Shown: positions 17,091 through 24,950 of the stretch, piece after piece
How positions within the stretch are numbered: position 1 is the stretch's first letter
Layout: the number at the start of each line of letters is the position of its first letter
From: Clostridiaceae bacterium
GTDB taxonomy: Bacteria; Bacillota; Clostridia; DSM-8532
Direction of reading: 5' to 3'
Assembly: GCA_012521705.1 (NCBI GenBank)
Contig: JAAYLX010000016.1
Coordinates: 1-58,887, forward strand
Length of the DNA: 58,887 nt
Notes under the pieces: generated by a model
Told to the model about the DNA's origin: nothing
The model's database searches: none
The model's input: the letters and a program-made list of their open reading frames with translations, nothing else
Translations under genes and position numbers: made by a program

Positions 17091-19025
17091 TTAAAACTTG
17101 GGGAATTCAGGTTTAATATTTTCATTTAATTCCTCTAATATTTCCCTGGTCAATACTCCTTTATTCAACAGGAAATCAATTGTGCTTCTGTACTGAGGGG
17201 TAAGTGTTGAATGATAATTATCCCCGTAGGTTTTGCCATAGTTGAGGTAAAATGCATAGTTATTGTTAAAATTGATGTTTAATCGAATATCATAGCCATA
17301 ATATCTGTCACCGAATCCATCCAGTCTGTATAACGGGTCCATGTCCTCAACGTCTTTTTTGTATGCATCCAAAAAGCCTTTAATATCTGTTACGGATTTT
17401 GTATCCGAAAAGCTTCTTGCATAAATGTCAATAGATATTGATCTTATATCGTCAGCGGTATGGGTGAGGATTGGTTCATATTTGGTTGTTACCTGGGGCA
17501 GTGCAAGGTAGTCCCGTACAATATTATCCAGACCATTGTCGTCCTTGTACATGAATAAATCTCTGTATGCCCGTTCCACAATCCTTCCGTCTTTGAGCTT
17601 ATACTTGAAAGACAGAGTACGTTCTTTAAATTGCTCATAAGTATTACGGGTACTATACGCCACTCTGATGTTATTTTTGAACATATTCTTGTTTTCAATG
17701 ATGTATTGATGAATCATGCGGGCTTTGGTTATAGCCTCCCGGTCCTCAACTACTCCCGGATGCCTTCTGAGCGCGGCAATATGCTCCTCGAAGAGTCTTG
17801 GGGGTGGATTGTCATTGTCAGGGAATATGAACATATGACGGTGTTCCGAAACATCATACTTTTCGGGATTCAGAGCAAGGTCTGCATAGGAGTCAAAATA
17901 GCTGTAAACATACATCATCTCTATCTCGGATTCTTCAGGAATTGAATTCTCATATCCGTAGAAATCAAAGATTAGACTGCAGAACAGAAGGACAAGGATT
18001 ACTCCATAGACCACAAATCCCTTATAGGCGTCGAATACACGGAATTTTTTGCGAAGGAGCATTTCGCAGACAAAATATCCGATGAATCCGCCAAAGAGAT
18101 AGGCAGCAATATAAGCTACAGGGTTTCTGTATATATCAAAAACCATTACCATTATTGACCCTAAAAGGGCGGACGAGCAGAATGTTGCGCTGTACTTAAA
18201 AATGGGTTTTACAATATTAAAACTTATTACATCTGTGGCAACTTCCATGTGCCTTTTCTTATATAGCAGAAGCCCTGTAACAAGGAAGAAAGCTCCTGCC
18301 ACAACATAACCGACAATGGCACCTATGTCACCTTTACCACTGTAAAAAGCTCTGTAGAGAGGTATGACATAATAAAGGGGAGACAAGGGCCTTGTCTGGA
18401 GTGATGTGCTTGAAAAGCCCAACAGGAAGTCCTTGAGCACATTATTTATTATATATTCCAAAAATACGGCCAGGAAGTTGAATATCAGGTAATAGAAAAC
18501 CTGGGCTGCCATGTGGCCTGTGAACATACCCGCAAATACCGCGAAAGTATATAATAGAAAAGTCATGACAAGGTTTAACCCGAGCCATCCGAAGGCATAA
18601 CCAACCGGTATCCCGAGAACTGCCTGGGTTATTATGATTATTATGCTGTTAAAGATAAGCGGGAATGTTACCAAAAAAAGGCCCGCAAGATAATTTGAAG
18701 TATAAAGGGTTTCGCGTTTCAGAGGCAATGAGTGGATCATGGCAGTATTCCGCGGATAATGCATGTAGGAGAATACCGCCAGGGCTGTTATCAGGCAGTA
18801 GAAGCCAAGGAAAAGAACCATCAGCTCACTGCTCTGGCTGAACAGGCTGAGAGCTATATGTACCGGTTCGATATCGTAAACGCTGTTAAGACGGTCAGGA
18901 ATATATTTCAGATAACCCACTGTAAAAAGAAACAGGAAAAATGTATAGGAAAAGGTTATAAGCCAGAACCTTTTTATGTTGTTAAGGAATATCCCTTTAT
19001 TAAAGAATGATGTTTTTGACGGCAT
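17091..19025 (-). CDS. ABC-2 type permease with large extracytoplasmic C-terminal region
   Basis: The protein has 644 residues. About ten predicted membrane segments occupy the first 370 residues, including a PRNTAMIHSLPLKRETLYTSNYLAGL stretch typical of bacterial ABC-2 permeases. A roughly 270-residue hydrophilic C-terminal region follows, probably outside the membrane. The ATG at 19025 has GGAGGT 7 bases upstream; an in-frame extension to 19085 lacks one. It overlaps the ATPase gene by 26 bases. With a YtrA-type GntR regulator and ATPase upstream, it resembles the ytr-type export operons that respond to cell-wall stress. The substrate is unknown. Confidence 0.85.
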   Translation of the reverse strand: MPSKTSFFNKGIFLNNIKRFWLITFSYTFFLFLFTVGYLKYIPDRLNSVYDIEPVHIALSLFSQSSELMVLFLGFYCLITALAVFSYMHYPRNTAMIHSLPLKRETLYTSNYLAGLFLVTFPLIFNSIIIIITQAVLGIPVGYAFGWLGLNLVMTFLLYTFAVFAGMFTGHMAAQVFYYLIFNFLAVFLEYIINNVLKDFLLGFSSTSLQTRPLSPLYYVIPLYRAFYSGKGDIGAIVGYVVAGAFFLVTGLLLYKKRHMEVATDVISFNIVKPIFKYSATFCSSALLGSIMVMVFDIYRNPVAYIAAYLFGGFIGYFVCEMLLRKKFRVFDAYKGFVVYGVILVLLFCSLIFDFYGYENSIPEESEIEMMYVYSYFDSYADLALNPEKYDVSEHRHMFIFPDNDNPPPRLFEEHIAALRRHPGVVEDREAITKARMIHQYIIENKNMFKNNIRVAYSTRNTYEQFKERTLSFKYKLKDGRIVERAYRDLFMYKDDNGLDNIVRDYLALPQVTTKYEPILTHTADDIRSISIDIYARSFSDTKSVTDIKGFLDAYKKDVEDMDPLYRLDGFGDRYYGYDIRLNINFNNNYAFYLNYGKTYGDNYHSTLTPQYRSTIDFLLNKGVLTREILEELNENIKPEFPKF

Positions 19026-19896
19026 AATCCATACCTCCAAGCTCATAAATAAATATTTCTTCCAGAGTAAGGGGCAGTGCGTCAACCAAAATTGGGTTGA
19101 ACATGCTCACCTGATCCAGGATTTTTTGGCGTTCTCCTCTGACAATGAGTATCCAAATCCTGCCGCTGGATTGCTTGCTAAGAATATTAAGCCGGTTTAT
19201 ATCCTCGGGCAAATCACCGTTAAAAGCAACCTGGAGTTTGAGAATGTTGCTTTGTATTTCAGAGAGGCTGCGCTCAATAATAACCTTACCTTCGTGCATG
19301 ATGCCCACATGATCGCAGACGTCCTCAAGTTCCCTCAGGTTATGGGAAGATACAAACACTGTCATGCCCCTCTCGGCAACATCCTGATGCATTACACTCC
19401 AGACTTTTCTTCTCATGACCGGGTCAAGGCCGTCAACCGGCTCATCCAGTATCATAATATCGGGCTTTAAACATATGCTGAGCCAGAATGCTGCCTGTTT
19501 CTGCATACCCCTTGAAAATCTTTTGATTCTTTTTTTGGGATCTAATGGGAAGACTTCCTGAAGCTTTTGGAATCTCTCCTCGTCAAAGACCGGATATATG
19601 GACTTATAATAATTTTTCATATCCAGGATTGTGGCCTGCGGGAAGAAATACAGGTCATCGGGGATATAGGCTATTCGTGACTTTATTTCAGGGTTTTCGA
19701 ATACCGGCTGACCGTCAATGGTAACCGTGCCTGAGTCGGGAATAAAAACACCTGTCAGGTGTTTAATAAGTGTGGTTTTCCCCGCGCCGTTGGGACCCAC
19801 CAGACCGTAAACACAGCCCTTTTGGGCATGGATATTGACTCCGTTTAAAGCGTAGAATCCGTCAAAGGATTTCTTTAGATCTTTAACTTCAATCAT
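19000..19896 (-). CDS. ABC transporter ATP-binding protein
   Basis: This 298-residue ATPase has Walker A GPNGAGKT (about residues 34-41), signature FSRGMQKQ, Walker B IMILDEPVDGLD and the switch His in SSHNLRELE. It is of the CcmA/YtrB type that pairs with ABC-2 permeases. The signature is FSRGM rather than LSGGQ, as is common in this subfamily. Its start overlaps the GntR gene by 8 bases and its end overlaps the permease start by 26 bases, so the three genes are one coupled operon. Confidence 0.93.
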   Translation of the reverse strand: MIEVKDLKKSFDGFYALNGVNIHAQKGCVYGLVGPNGAGKTTLIKHLTGVFIPDSGTVTIDGQPVFENPEIKSRIAYIPDDLYFFPQATILDMKNYYKSIYPVFDEERFQKLQEVFPLDPKKRIKRFSRGMQKQAAFWLSICLKPDIMILDEPVDGLDPVMRRKVWSVMHQDVAERGMTVFVSSHNLRELEDVCDHVGIMHEGKVIIERSLSEIQSNILKLQVAFNGDLPEDINRLNILSKQSSGRIWILIVRGERQKILDQVSMFNPILVDALPLTLEEIFIYELGGMDYAVKNIIL

Positions 19897-20278
19897 GTTT
19901 TATATCCTCCTTGAAGCAGGTTTCCCGGATAAACTCGGTGATTTTCTCCTGGGCTGTCCCAAGAAAAATAAGTTCATCTGCTGCACTTTTAATGGTTTGG
20001 AATAATTCATTGATTCTGTCAGGATTGTTCTTTGGGGGAGGGGCAACAAAACTGCCGCGGCCGGGGACAGTGTAAACATACCCTTCGGTCTCCAGCTCCC
20101 GAAAAGCCTTCTGTATGGTATTCGGATTGATGGACGTGGTTAAAGAAAGCTCTCTTATGGAAGGGAGTTTTTCATCCTGCTTTAGTGCTCCTGTAACAAT
20201 AAGATGCTTGATGTTGTCACGGATTTGCTCGTAAATCGGTTTGGGATTCCTTAAGTCAACAACTATGATAGTTATCAC
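19889..20278 (-). CDS. GntR-family regulator, YtrA subfamily
   Basis: This regulator of about 129 residues has an N-terminal winged helix (PIYEQIRDNIKHLIVTGALKQDEKLPSIRELSLTTSINPNTIQKAFRELETEGYVYTVPGRGSFV) and only a short C-terminal helix, as in the YtrA subfamily. It very likely represses its own operon through the palindrome at 20312-20340. The GTG at 20278 gives the usual family start just before DLRNPKPIYEQI. A longer in-frame ATG at 20392 lies upstream of the promoter and can be excluded. It is the first gene of the regulator-ATPase-permease operon. Confidence 0.9.
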   Translation of the reverse strand: MITIIVVDLRNPKPIYEQIRDNIKHLIVTGALKQDEKLPSIRELSLTTSINPNTIQKAFRELETEGYVYTVPGRGSFVAPPPKNNPDRINELFQTIKSAADELIFLGTAQEKITEFIRETCFKEDIKHD

Positions 20279-20311
20279 TCCCTTGCAGATATTATTTACG
20301 CAAAAGCATAA

Positions 20312-20368
20312 TAAGTGTACTATATATATTAGTACACTTATATTACGTTTCCATATTCTTACTGTCAA
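20312..20368 (-). promoter_or_regulatory. Promoter and palindromic operator of the GntR/ABC operon
   Basis: On the minus strand, TTGACA (20363-20368) and TAATAT (20340-20345) are exactly 17 bases apart. Directly downstream, over the expected transcription start, is a near-perfect 29-base palindrome (20312-20340) with arms TAAGTGTACTA and TAGTACACTTA around a 7-base TA-rich centre. This is the expected layout for autorepression by a YtrA-type GntR protein. Confidence 0.85.
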
Positions 20369-20403
20369 TAATGAAATAGAAGATTTAACCAAACTTTAAT
20401 TTT

Positions 20404-21816
20404 TTATATCTGAAGGAAGTTTTTCATTTGCTCGACAACTGCATCGGCTTCCTGCTGAGTGCCCATCTCTGAGAAGATTCTGAGCAGAGGTTCGGTGCCG
20501 GAGAATCTGGCCGTTACCCAGCCTCCGTTTTTAAAATAGATTTTAAGTCCGTCCATATAACTTACCCGGTCTATTTCATAAATATATGGCGGGATTTCTT
20601 TTTGTTTGAACAGTTTGTCGGTCAGCCGCGCTTTGTCCCGGGCTGAGAACTTAAAATCGCTTTCATTTGTATAGAGGTACCCGAACTCGTCTTTTATGTC
20701 GGTAAGAAGGTCTGACAAGCTTTTTCCGGTTTTGCTGATAAGTTCAATCAAAAGGCTTGCGGCAAAAATTCCGTCCTTGCCTTTTATGTGGCCTCTTATC
20801 GTAAGTCCGCCGCTGCTTTCGCCGCCCAGCAAGGCGTTTTTCTCTTCCATTTTGGAGCTTATATGCTTAAATCCCACAGGAACTTCATAGCATTCCTCGC
20901 CAAAGGCATGGGCAATCCTGTCCAACAGGTGGGTTGTTGCAAGGTTTCGAACGACGCCGCCCTTCCAGCCCTTATATTTCAATAAATAATAGTAGAGAAG
21001 AACAAGTATTTCATTGGGATGGATGAACCTGCCGTTGTTGTCTATGATTCCTATCCGGTCGGCATCCCCGTCTGTCCCTATGCCAAGGTCATATTTTCTT
21101 TCCAGCACCATTTCCCTGAGTCGCTGAAGGGTGTGGGAACTGGGGGAGGGGAGCCTTCCTCCGAAAAGGGTATCGTGCCTGTCGTTGATTGTGTCCACCT
21201 CACAGCGGGCAGTAATTAGTATGGTGGACAGGGATGTTTTTGAAACGCCGAACATGGGGTCCAGCAGTATTTTGAGGTTGGCGTTCTTGATTGCTTCGGT
21301 GTCAATCATGGACAGAATTGTATCTATATAAGAGTTAAACGGGTCAATTATCTTTATCAGGCCTTTGTTTAATCCCTCGTCAAAATCCATGTATTTAATA
21401 TTTTCAGGATTAACCTGACTAATTTTTTCTTCTATAAGGGAGGTCACTTTTTCGTCTGCGTCACGGCCACCGGATGTGAATATTTTAATTCCGTTGTAAT
21501 CGGCCGGGTTGTGGCTTGCGGTTACGGAAGCGCCGTATTTCACCTGCATCCGGTTAACGGTGAACATGACCAGCGGAGTGGGGGCGGTTTTCTTTATAAA
21601 ATGTACCGTTATCCCGTTTGCGGCCATGACTTCCGCCATCCAGCCGGCTGCCTTGTCTGACAGAAACCGTCTGTCATATCCAACGACAAAGCCTTTATCA
21701 TCTACTTTTTGTTCCTTCATAAGAATTGCGAGAGCCTGGGTCAGAATCTGTACATTTGCTTTGGTAAAATCTTCTCCAATCAGTGCGCGCCATCCGCCGG
21801 TACCGAATTTAATCAT
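20404..21816 (-). CDS. Phosphohexomutase (phosphoglucomutase/phosphomannomutase family)
   Basis: The enzyme has 470 residues and the four expected landmarks: active-site serine loop TASHNPADYNG, metal loop GTDGDADRIG, sugar-binding loop GGESSGG, and phosphate-binding loop RFSGTEPLLRIF. It interconverts hexose-1- and hexose-6-phosphates. It lies 13 bases downstream of the chitobiose phosphorylase gene in the same orientation. A likely job is therefore converting the GlcNAc-1-P made by that enzyme to GlcNAc-6-P, although glucose or mannose phosphates are also possible. The ATG at 21816 is preferred over 21822 because the GGAGG spacing is better and the product then starts at the family's MIKFGTGGWRA. 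Confidence 0.9.
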   Translation of the reverse strand: MIKFGTGGWRALIGEDFTKANVQILTQALAILMKEQKVDDKGFVVGYDRRFLSDKAAGWMAEVMAANGITVHFIKKTAPTPLVMFTVNRMQVKYGASVTASHNPADYNGIKIFTSGGRDADEKVTSLIEEKISQVNPENIKYMDFDEGLNKGLIKIIDPFNSYIDTILSMIDTEAIKNANLKILLDPMFGVSKTSLSTILITARCEVDTINDRHDTLFGGRLPSPSSHTLQRLREMVLERKYDLGIGTDGDADRIGIIDNNGRFIHPNEILVLLYYYLLKYKGWKGGVVRNLATTHLLDRIAHAFGEECYEVPVGFKHISSKMEEKNALLGGESSGGLTIRGHIKGKDGIFAASLLIELISKTGKSLSDLLTDIKDEFGYLYTNESDFKFSARDKARLTDKLFKQKEIPPYIYEIDRVSYMDGLKIYFKNGGWVTARFSGTEPLLRIFSEMGTQQEADAVVEQMKNFLQI

Positions 21817-21829
21817 TGTCATATCCTCC

Positions 21830-24223
21830 TCAGCCCATTACAACTTCAACATGGTTAATAGTACCCTCCTGCTGGGCAGGAATTGGCCCATTTATTTCAG
21901 TGCCGTTAAGGCTTACAGATTTGACGCCTTTAGACACCTTGTCGGGATTTTTAACGGTAATATGGTATACGGCATTTCGCCATTTTCTTGTAACCAGGAA
22001 AGAGTCCCAGTCTGCGGGGATACAGGGGTCAATTACAAGACCATGGATTGTAGGCCTGATTCCGAGCATGTAGTGGGTTGCGGCATAATAAGCCCAGCCT
22101 GCGCTTCCTGTGAGCCAGGGATGTCTTGCCCTGCCGTGTGCCGTATGGGCGCGGCCCATAATGAACTGGCAGTAGGAATAGGGTTCTGCTTCACGTATCT
22201 CGATTTTATCGTTCTGGTTGTACGGGAGAAGGGCGTTATAGAATTTCATCGCCCTGTCGCCGCGGCCAAGCTTGCACTCTGCTACCCAAGCCCAGGGATT
22301 GGGATGACTGAAGATGGCGCCGTTTTCTTTGATGCCGGGATAAACCCTTGTAACAAAGCCGATATCGTCGTCGGGTTTCGTGTAGGGAGGGGCGTTGAGA
22401 TGAAGCCCGTAATCGGAATAAAGGTATTCATCCACCGCATCCATACATGAAAGCGCCCTTTCTTTTGATGCACATCCCGAGACAACCGCCCAGGTGTTGG
22501 ATTCAAGATGTATTTTTCCTTCAGGATCATCCATGGTGCCAATCCGTACACCTTTTGCGGTAATTCCTCTGATGTACCATTTCTGGTCCCAGAGGACTTC
22601 CTCACATGTCTTTCTCACCTTTTCAGCCATAGTGGTGTAACGATCAACGTCTTTCTTTTTGCCAAGGAACCGAGCAATCTCAATGAATGCCTGAAGTGCC
22701 CAGTAATGGAGGAAAGAAACCATGGAGCTTTCTCCACCGCCCAAATTGAGGCAGTCGTTCCAGTCCGCCCTGAGCCCTTTGCAAATTCCGTGGGGTCCGG
22801 TCTGTTTTGCAGAGAAGTCCACTATCCGTTTCATATGCTCGTATACTGAAGCTTTCCCGCCATCTGCAAAAGAAACGGGCTTATCCAGAAACTCAGTGTC
22901 CCCGGTCTCGGCAATATATTCCAATATTGAGGGTATAAGCCACAGGGCATCGTCGGAACATGCGTCTTCAATCCCGTGTATCCGTTTTCTTTCTCCTGCG
23001 GATGGAATAACTGTGGGAGACTTGAATTCATCGTCGGACTTATCGGGATCAAACCATGAAGGCTCGAAAAGGTGCAATCCATAGCCTTCATTTACCTGGC
23101 CACTCAATAATTCAATTATTCGCTGCAGGCATTTTTCAGGATTTGTATGAGGGACGCACATTACATCCTGGGCAGTATCCCTGTATCCCAAACCTGTGCG
23201 TCCCCCTACTTCTATGAAAGAGGCGAAACGAGACCAGACAACATTTGTCTCTGCCTGGTACAGGTTCCAGGTGTTGAGCATGGTATTCATTCCTTCATGG
23301 GGAGTCCTGCACTGGAATATCTGAAGTTTGTTTTGCCAGTATTGTTTAAGGTCATTAAATGCTTTGTCCACTCTTTGGGAGGAGTTGTATTTTTCGCGCA
23401 TTTTTCTTGCTTCCTCCCTGTTTCCGGGCCCCAGAAGGAAATGAATTCTTATCTCCTGATTGGGCTCAACAGTGAAATTTTTATGCAATGCGCCGCAATG
23501 GTTGCCTCCAAGTTCCGTACTTCCCCCTAATATACCTTTTTCTACGCCGACAGGATTGGTTTCAGTGCGCCAGGTGCCGATAAATTTGTCCCTGACGCAA
23601 TCAAAACTGTCGGGCTCAAAACTTGAGGTCATATATGTATATGAGTACGGGTCATAGAAAAGGTCGAATTCAATTATTCCGTTATGATAGCTTGTTCCGC
23701 TGCAGTACAGACTCATCTGGAAGTTCTGGTTATCTATTTCGACGTGGTTGAATGAAAATTCAACATAGGAAAAGATGCTGAGATTCCTGGCAGTTTTGCC
23801 GTTGTTTTTTATTCTAACATCCCAGATTTCAACATCATCATTGACGGGTATGAAAAGGGTTTGTTCCGCGTGAATATCCGAATAATCGCAAACAAAGCGG
23901 GAATAGGACAACCCGTGATGGCAACGGTAGCTTGCCTTATCAAGGGATTTTCCCACCGGCTGCCATGATACCGTCCAGTAATCCCCGGTGTCGTTATCCC
24001 TAAGATATACATAATGCCCCGGCCTGTCGGTGGGGACACCGTTTGGGCGGAACCTTGTAAGCCTCCTGTGCTGCGGGGATTTATAAAAAGTGTATCCTCC
24101 CGCGTTATGAGAGATTACGGTACAAAGGTCCTTCACACCCAGGTAGTTTGTCCAGGATGCTGGAATATCCGGCCTTTCAATGACATATTCCCTGTTCAGG
24201 TTGTCAAAATAGCCATATCTCAT
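21830..24223 (-). CDS. chbP: GH94 N,N'-diacetylchitobiose phosphorylase
   Basis: This 797-residue GH94 phosphorylase follows the Vibrio N,N'-diacetylchitobiose phosphorylase sequence closely, as far as I can recall it, from the start (RYGYFDN.NREYVI..PD.P..WTNYLG) through SRFASFIEVGGRTGLGYRDTAQD, GLRADWNDCLNLGGGES, HLESNTWAV and NDKIEIREAEPYSYCQF to the C-terminus. The general acid should be Asp490 in RADWND. The reaction is (GlcNAc)2 + phosphate to GlcNAc-1-P + GlcNAc. Cellobiose and cellodextrin phosphorylases of cellulolytic clostridia belong to the same family but differ in these segments, so a chito-specific assignment is favoured. There is no signal peptide, so it is cytoplasmic. It is the first gene of an operon with the phosphohexomutase. 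GGGGG lies 8 bases upstream of the start. Confidence 0.85.
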   Translation of the reverse strand: MRYGYFDNLNREYVIERPDIPASWTNYLGVKDLCTVISHNAGGYTFYKSPQHRRLTRFRPNGVPTDRPGHYVYLRDNDTGDYWTVSWQPVGKSLDKASYRCHHGLSYSRFVCDYSDIHAEQTLFIPVNDDVEIWDVRIKNNGKTARNLSIFSYVEFSFNHVEIDNQNFQMSLYCSGTSYHNGIIEFDLFYDPYSYTYMTSSFEPDSFDCVRDKFIGTWRTETNPVGVEKGILGGSTELGGNHCGALHKNFTVEPNQEIRIHFLLGPGNREEARKMREKYNSSQRVDKAFNDLKQYWQNKLQIFQCRTPHEGMNTMLNTWNLYQAETNVVWSRFASFIEVGGRTGLGYRDTAQDVMCVPHTNPEKCLQRIIELLSGQVNEGYGLHLFEPSWFDPDKSDDEFKSPTVIPSAGERKRIHGIEDACSDDALWLIPSILEYIAETGDTEFLDKPVSFADGGKASVYEHMKRIVDFSAKQTGPHGICKGLRADWNDCLNLGGGESSMVSFLHYWALQAFIEIARFLGKKKDVDRYTTMAEKVRKTCEEVLWDQKWYIRGITAKGVRIGTMDDPEGKIHLESNTWAVVSGCASKERALSCMDAVDEYLYSDYGLHLNAPPYTKPDDDIGFVTRVYPGIKENGAIFSHPNPWAWVAECKLGRGDRAMKFYNALLPYNQNDKIEIREAEPYSYCQFIMGRAHTAHGRARHPWLTGSAGWAYYAATHYMLGIRPTIHGLVIDPCIPADWDSFLVTRKWRNAVYHITVKNPDKVSKGVKSVSLNGTEINGPIPAQQEGTINHVEVVMG

Positions 24224-24438
24224 TCATACTGCCCCCTTCACTTGACTTTCGTAAGCTGTACTTTTTGCTTTACTTAAATGAGCTATGAGTTTTACAATTA
24301 AATTATATATACAATAATAAAGTGAAAAAATGCGGTAAGATTGTTATATGTTGCATTATTTTGATATTGATTAAAAAGAATATTGCATCCATCAAAATCT
24401 TATTGCAGTATGATAATACAGATTTATGGAAGTGTGAA

Positions 24439-24798
24439 ATGGACAGAAGGAAAGAACTTATTCAGCAATACAAAGAATTGAAAAAAGAGGGCGGAGTTTT
24501 TCAAATCAGGAATACCAAAAACAATAAGATCTTTATAGATGCGGTTTCTGATTTAAAAAGCCTCAATGGCAAGCGTTTTCAGCTGCAAACAGGAATTCAT
24601 AAATGTTTGAGCCTGCAGAAAGAATGGAATGAATATGGTGAAAGTGCTTTTGTTTTTGAGGTACTGGAAACATATAGCCCTGAAGATGAAAGTGTCTATT
24701 CCCAAAAGGATATACTTATAAAGCTGAAACAGAAATGGCTTAATCAACTCAAACCTTTTGGTGAACGAGGATACAACGATGAGGGGGACTTGAAATAG
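24439..24798 (+). CDS. Small GIY-YIG-like protein
   Basis: This is a 119-residue protein. FQIRNTKNNKIFIDAVSDLKSLNG is a diverged GIY-YIG core, followed by LQKEWNEYGESAFVFEVLE and a KQKWLNQLKPFGERGYN end. Stand-alone proteins of this kind are common in Firmicutes and have no established role. The Gly-Ile-Tyr signature itself is replaced by VFQ, so nuclease activity is uncertain. The ATG at 24439 is chosen because GGAAG lies about 7 bases upstream and the family starts at MDRRKEL; the longer frame from 24322 adds an unlikely hydrophobic leader. Its stop codon lies inside a terminator hairpin. Confidence 0.75.
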   Translation: MDRRKELIQQYKELKKEGGVFQIRNTKNNKIFIDAVSDLKSLNGKRFQLQTGIHKCLSLQKEWNEYGESAFVFEVLETYSPEDESVYSQKDILIKLKQKWLNQLKPFGERGYNDEGDLK

Positions 24799-24807
24799 TC
24801 CCTTTTT
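24785..24807 (+). terminator. Terminator overlapping the GIY-YIG stop codon
   Basis: GGGACT (24785-24790) pairs with AGTCCC (24797-24802), with loop TGAAAT and five T after it. The stop codon TAG at 24796-24798 is part of the loop and stem. Confidence 0.65.
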
Positions 24808-24950
24808 ATTAAAGTTATTTCAATATTATGACAGCAGTACTACCATTCAGGTTTTTGATTTTGCCAAACTTGAAAGGGAGTGGGGGTTAAGGAGCAAGCC
24901 GGCAGTTTAAGAGGACATAAAAACGGACCACTTTTACCGGAGGTCTTATA

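Noticed and set aside
21509..22450. Long plus-strand open frame (313 codons) opposite the phosphohexomutase and GH94 genes
   Set aside because: It is antisense to two genes with clear catalytic motifs, has no ribosome-binding site, and its product shows no family features and many Cys/Pro/Val typical of shadow frames.
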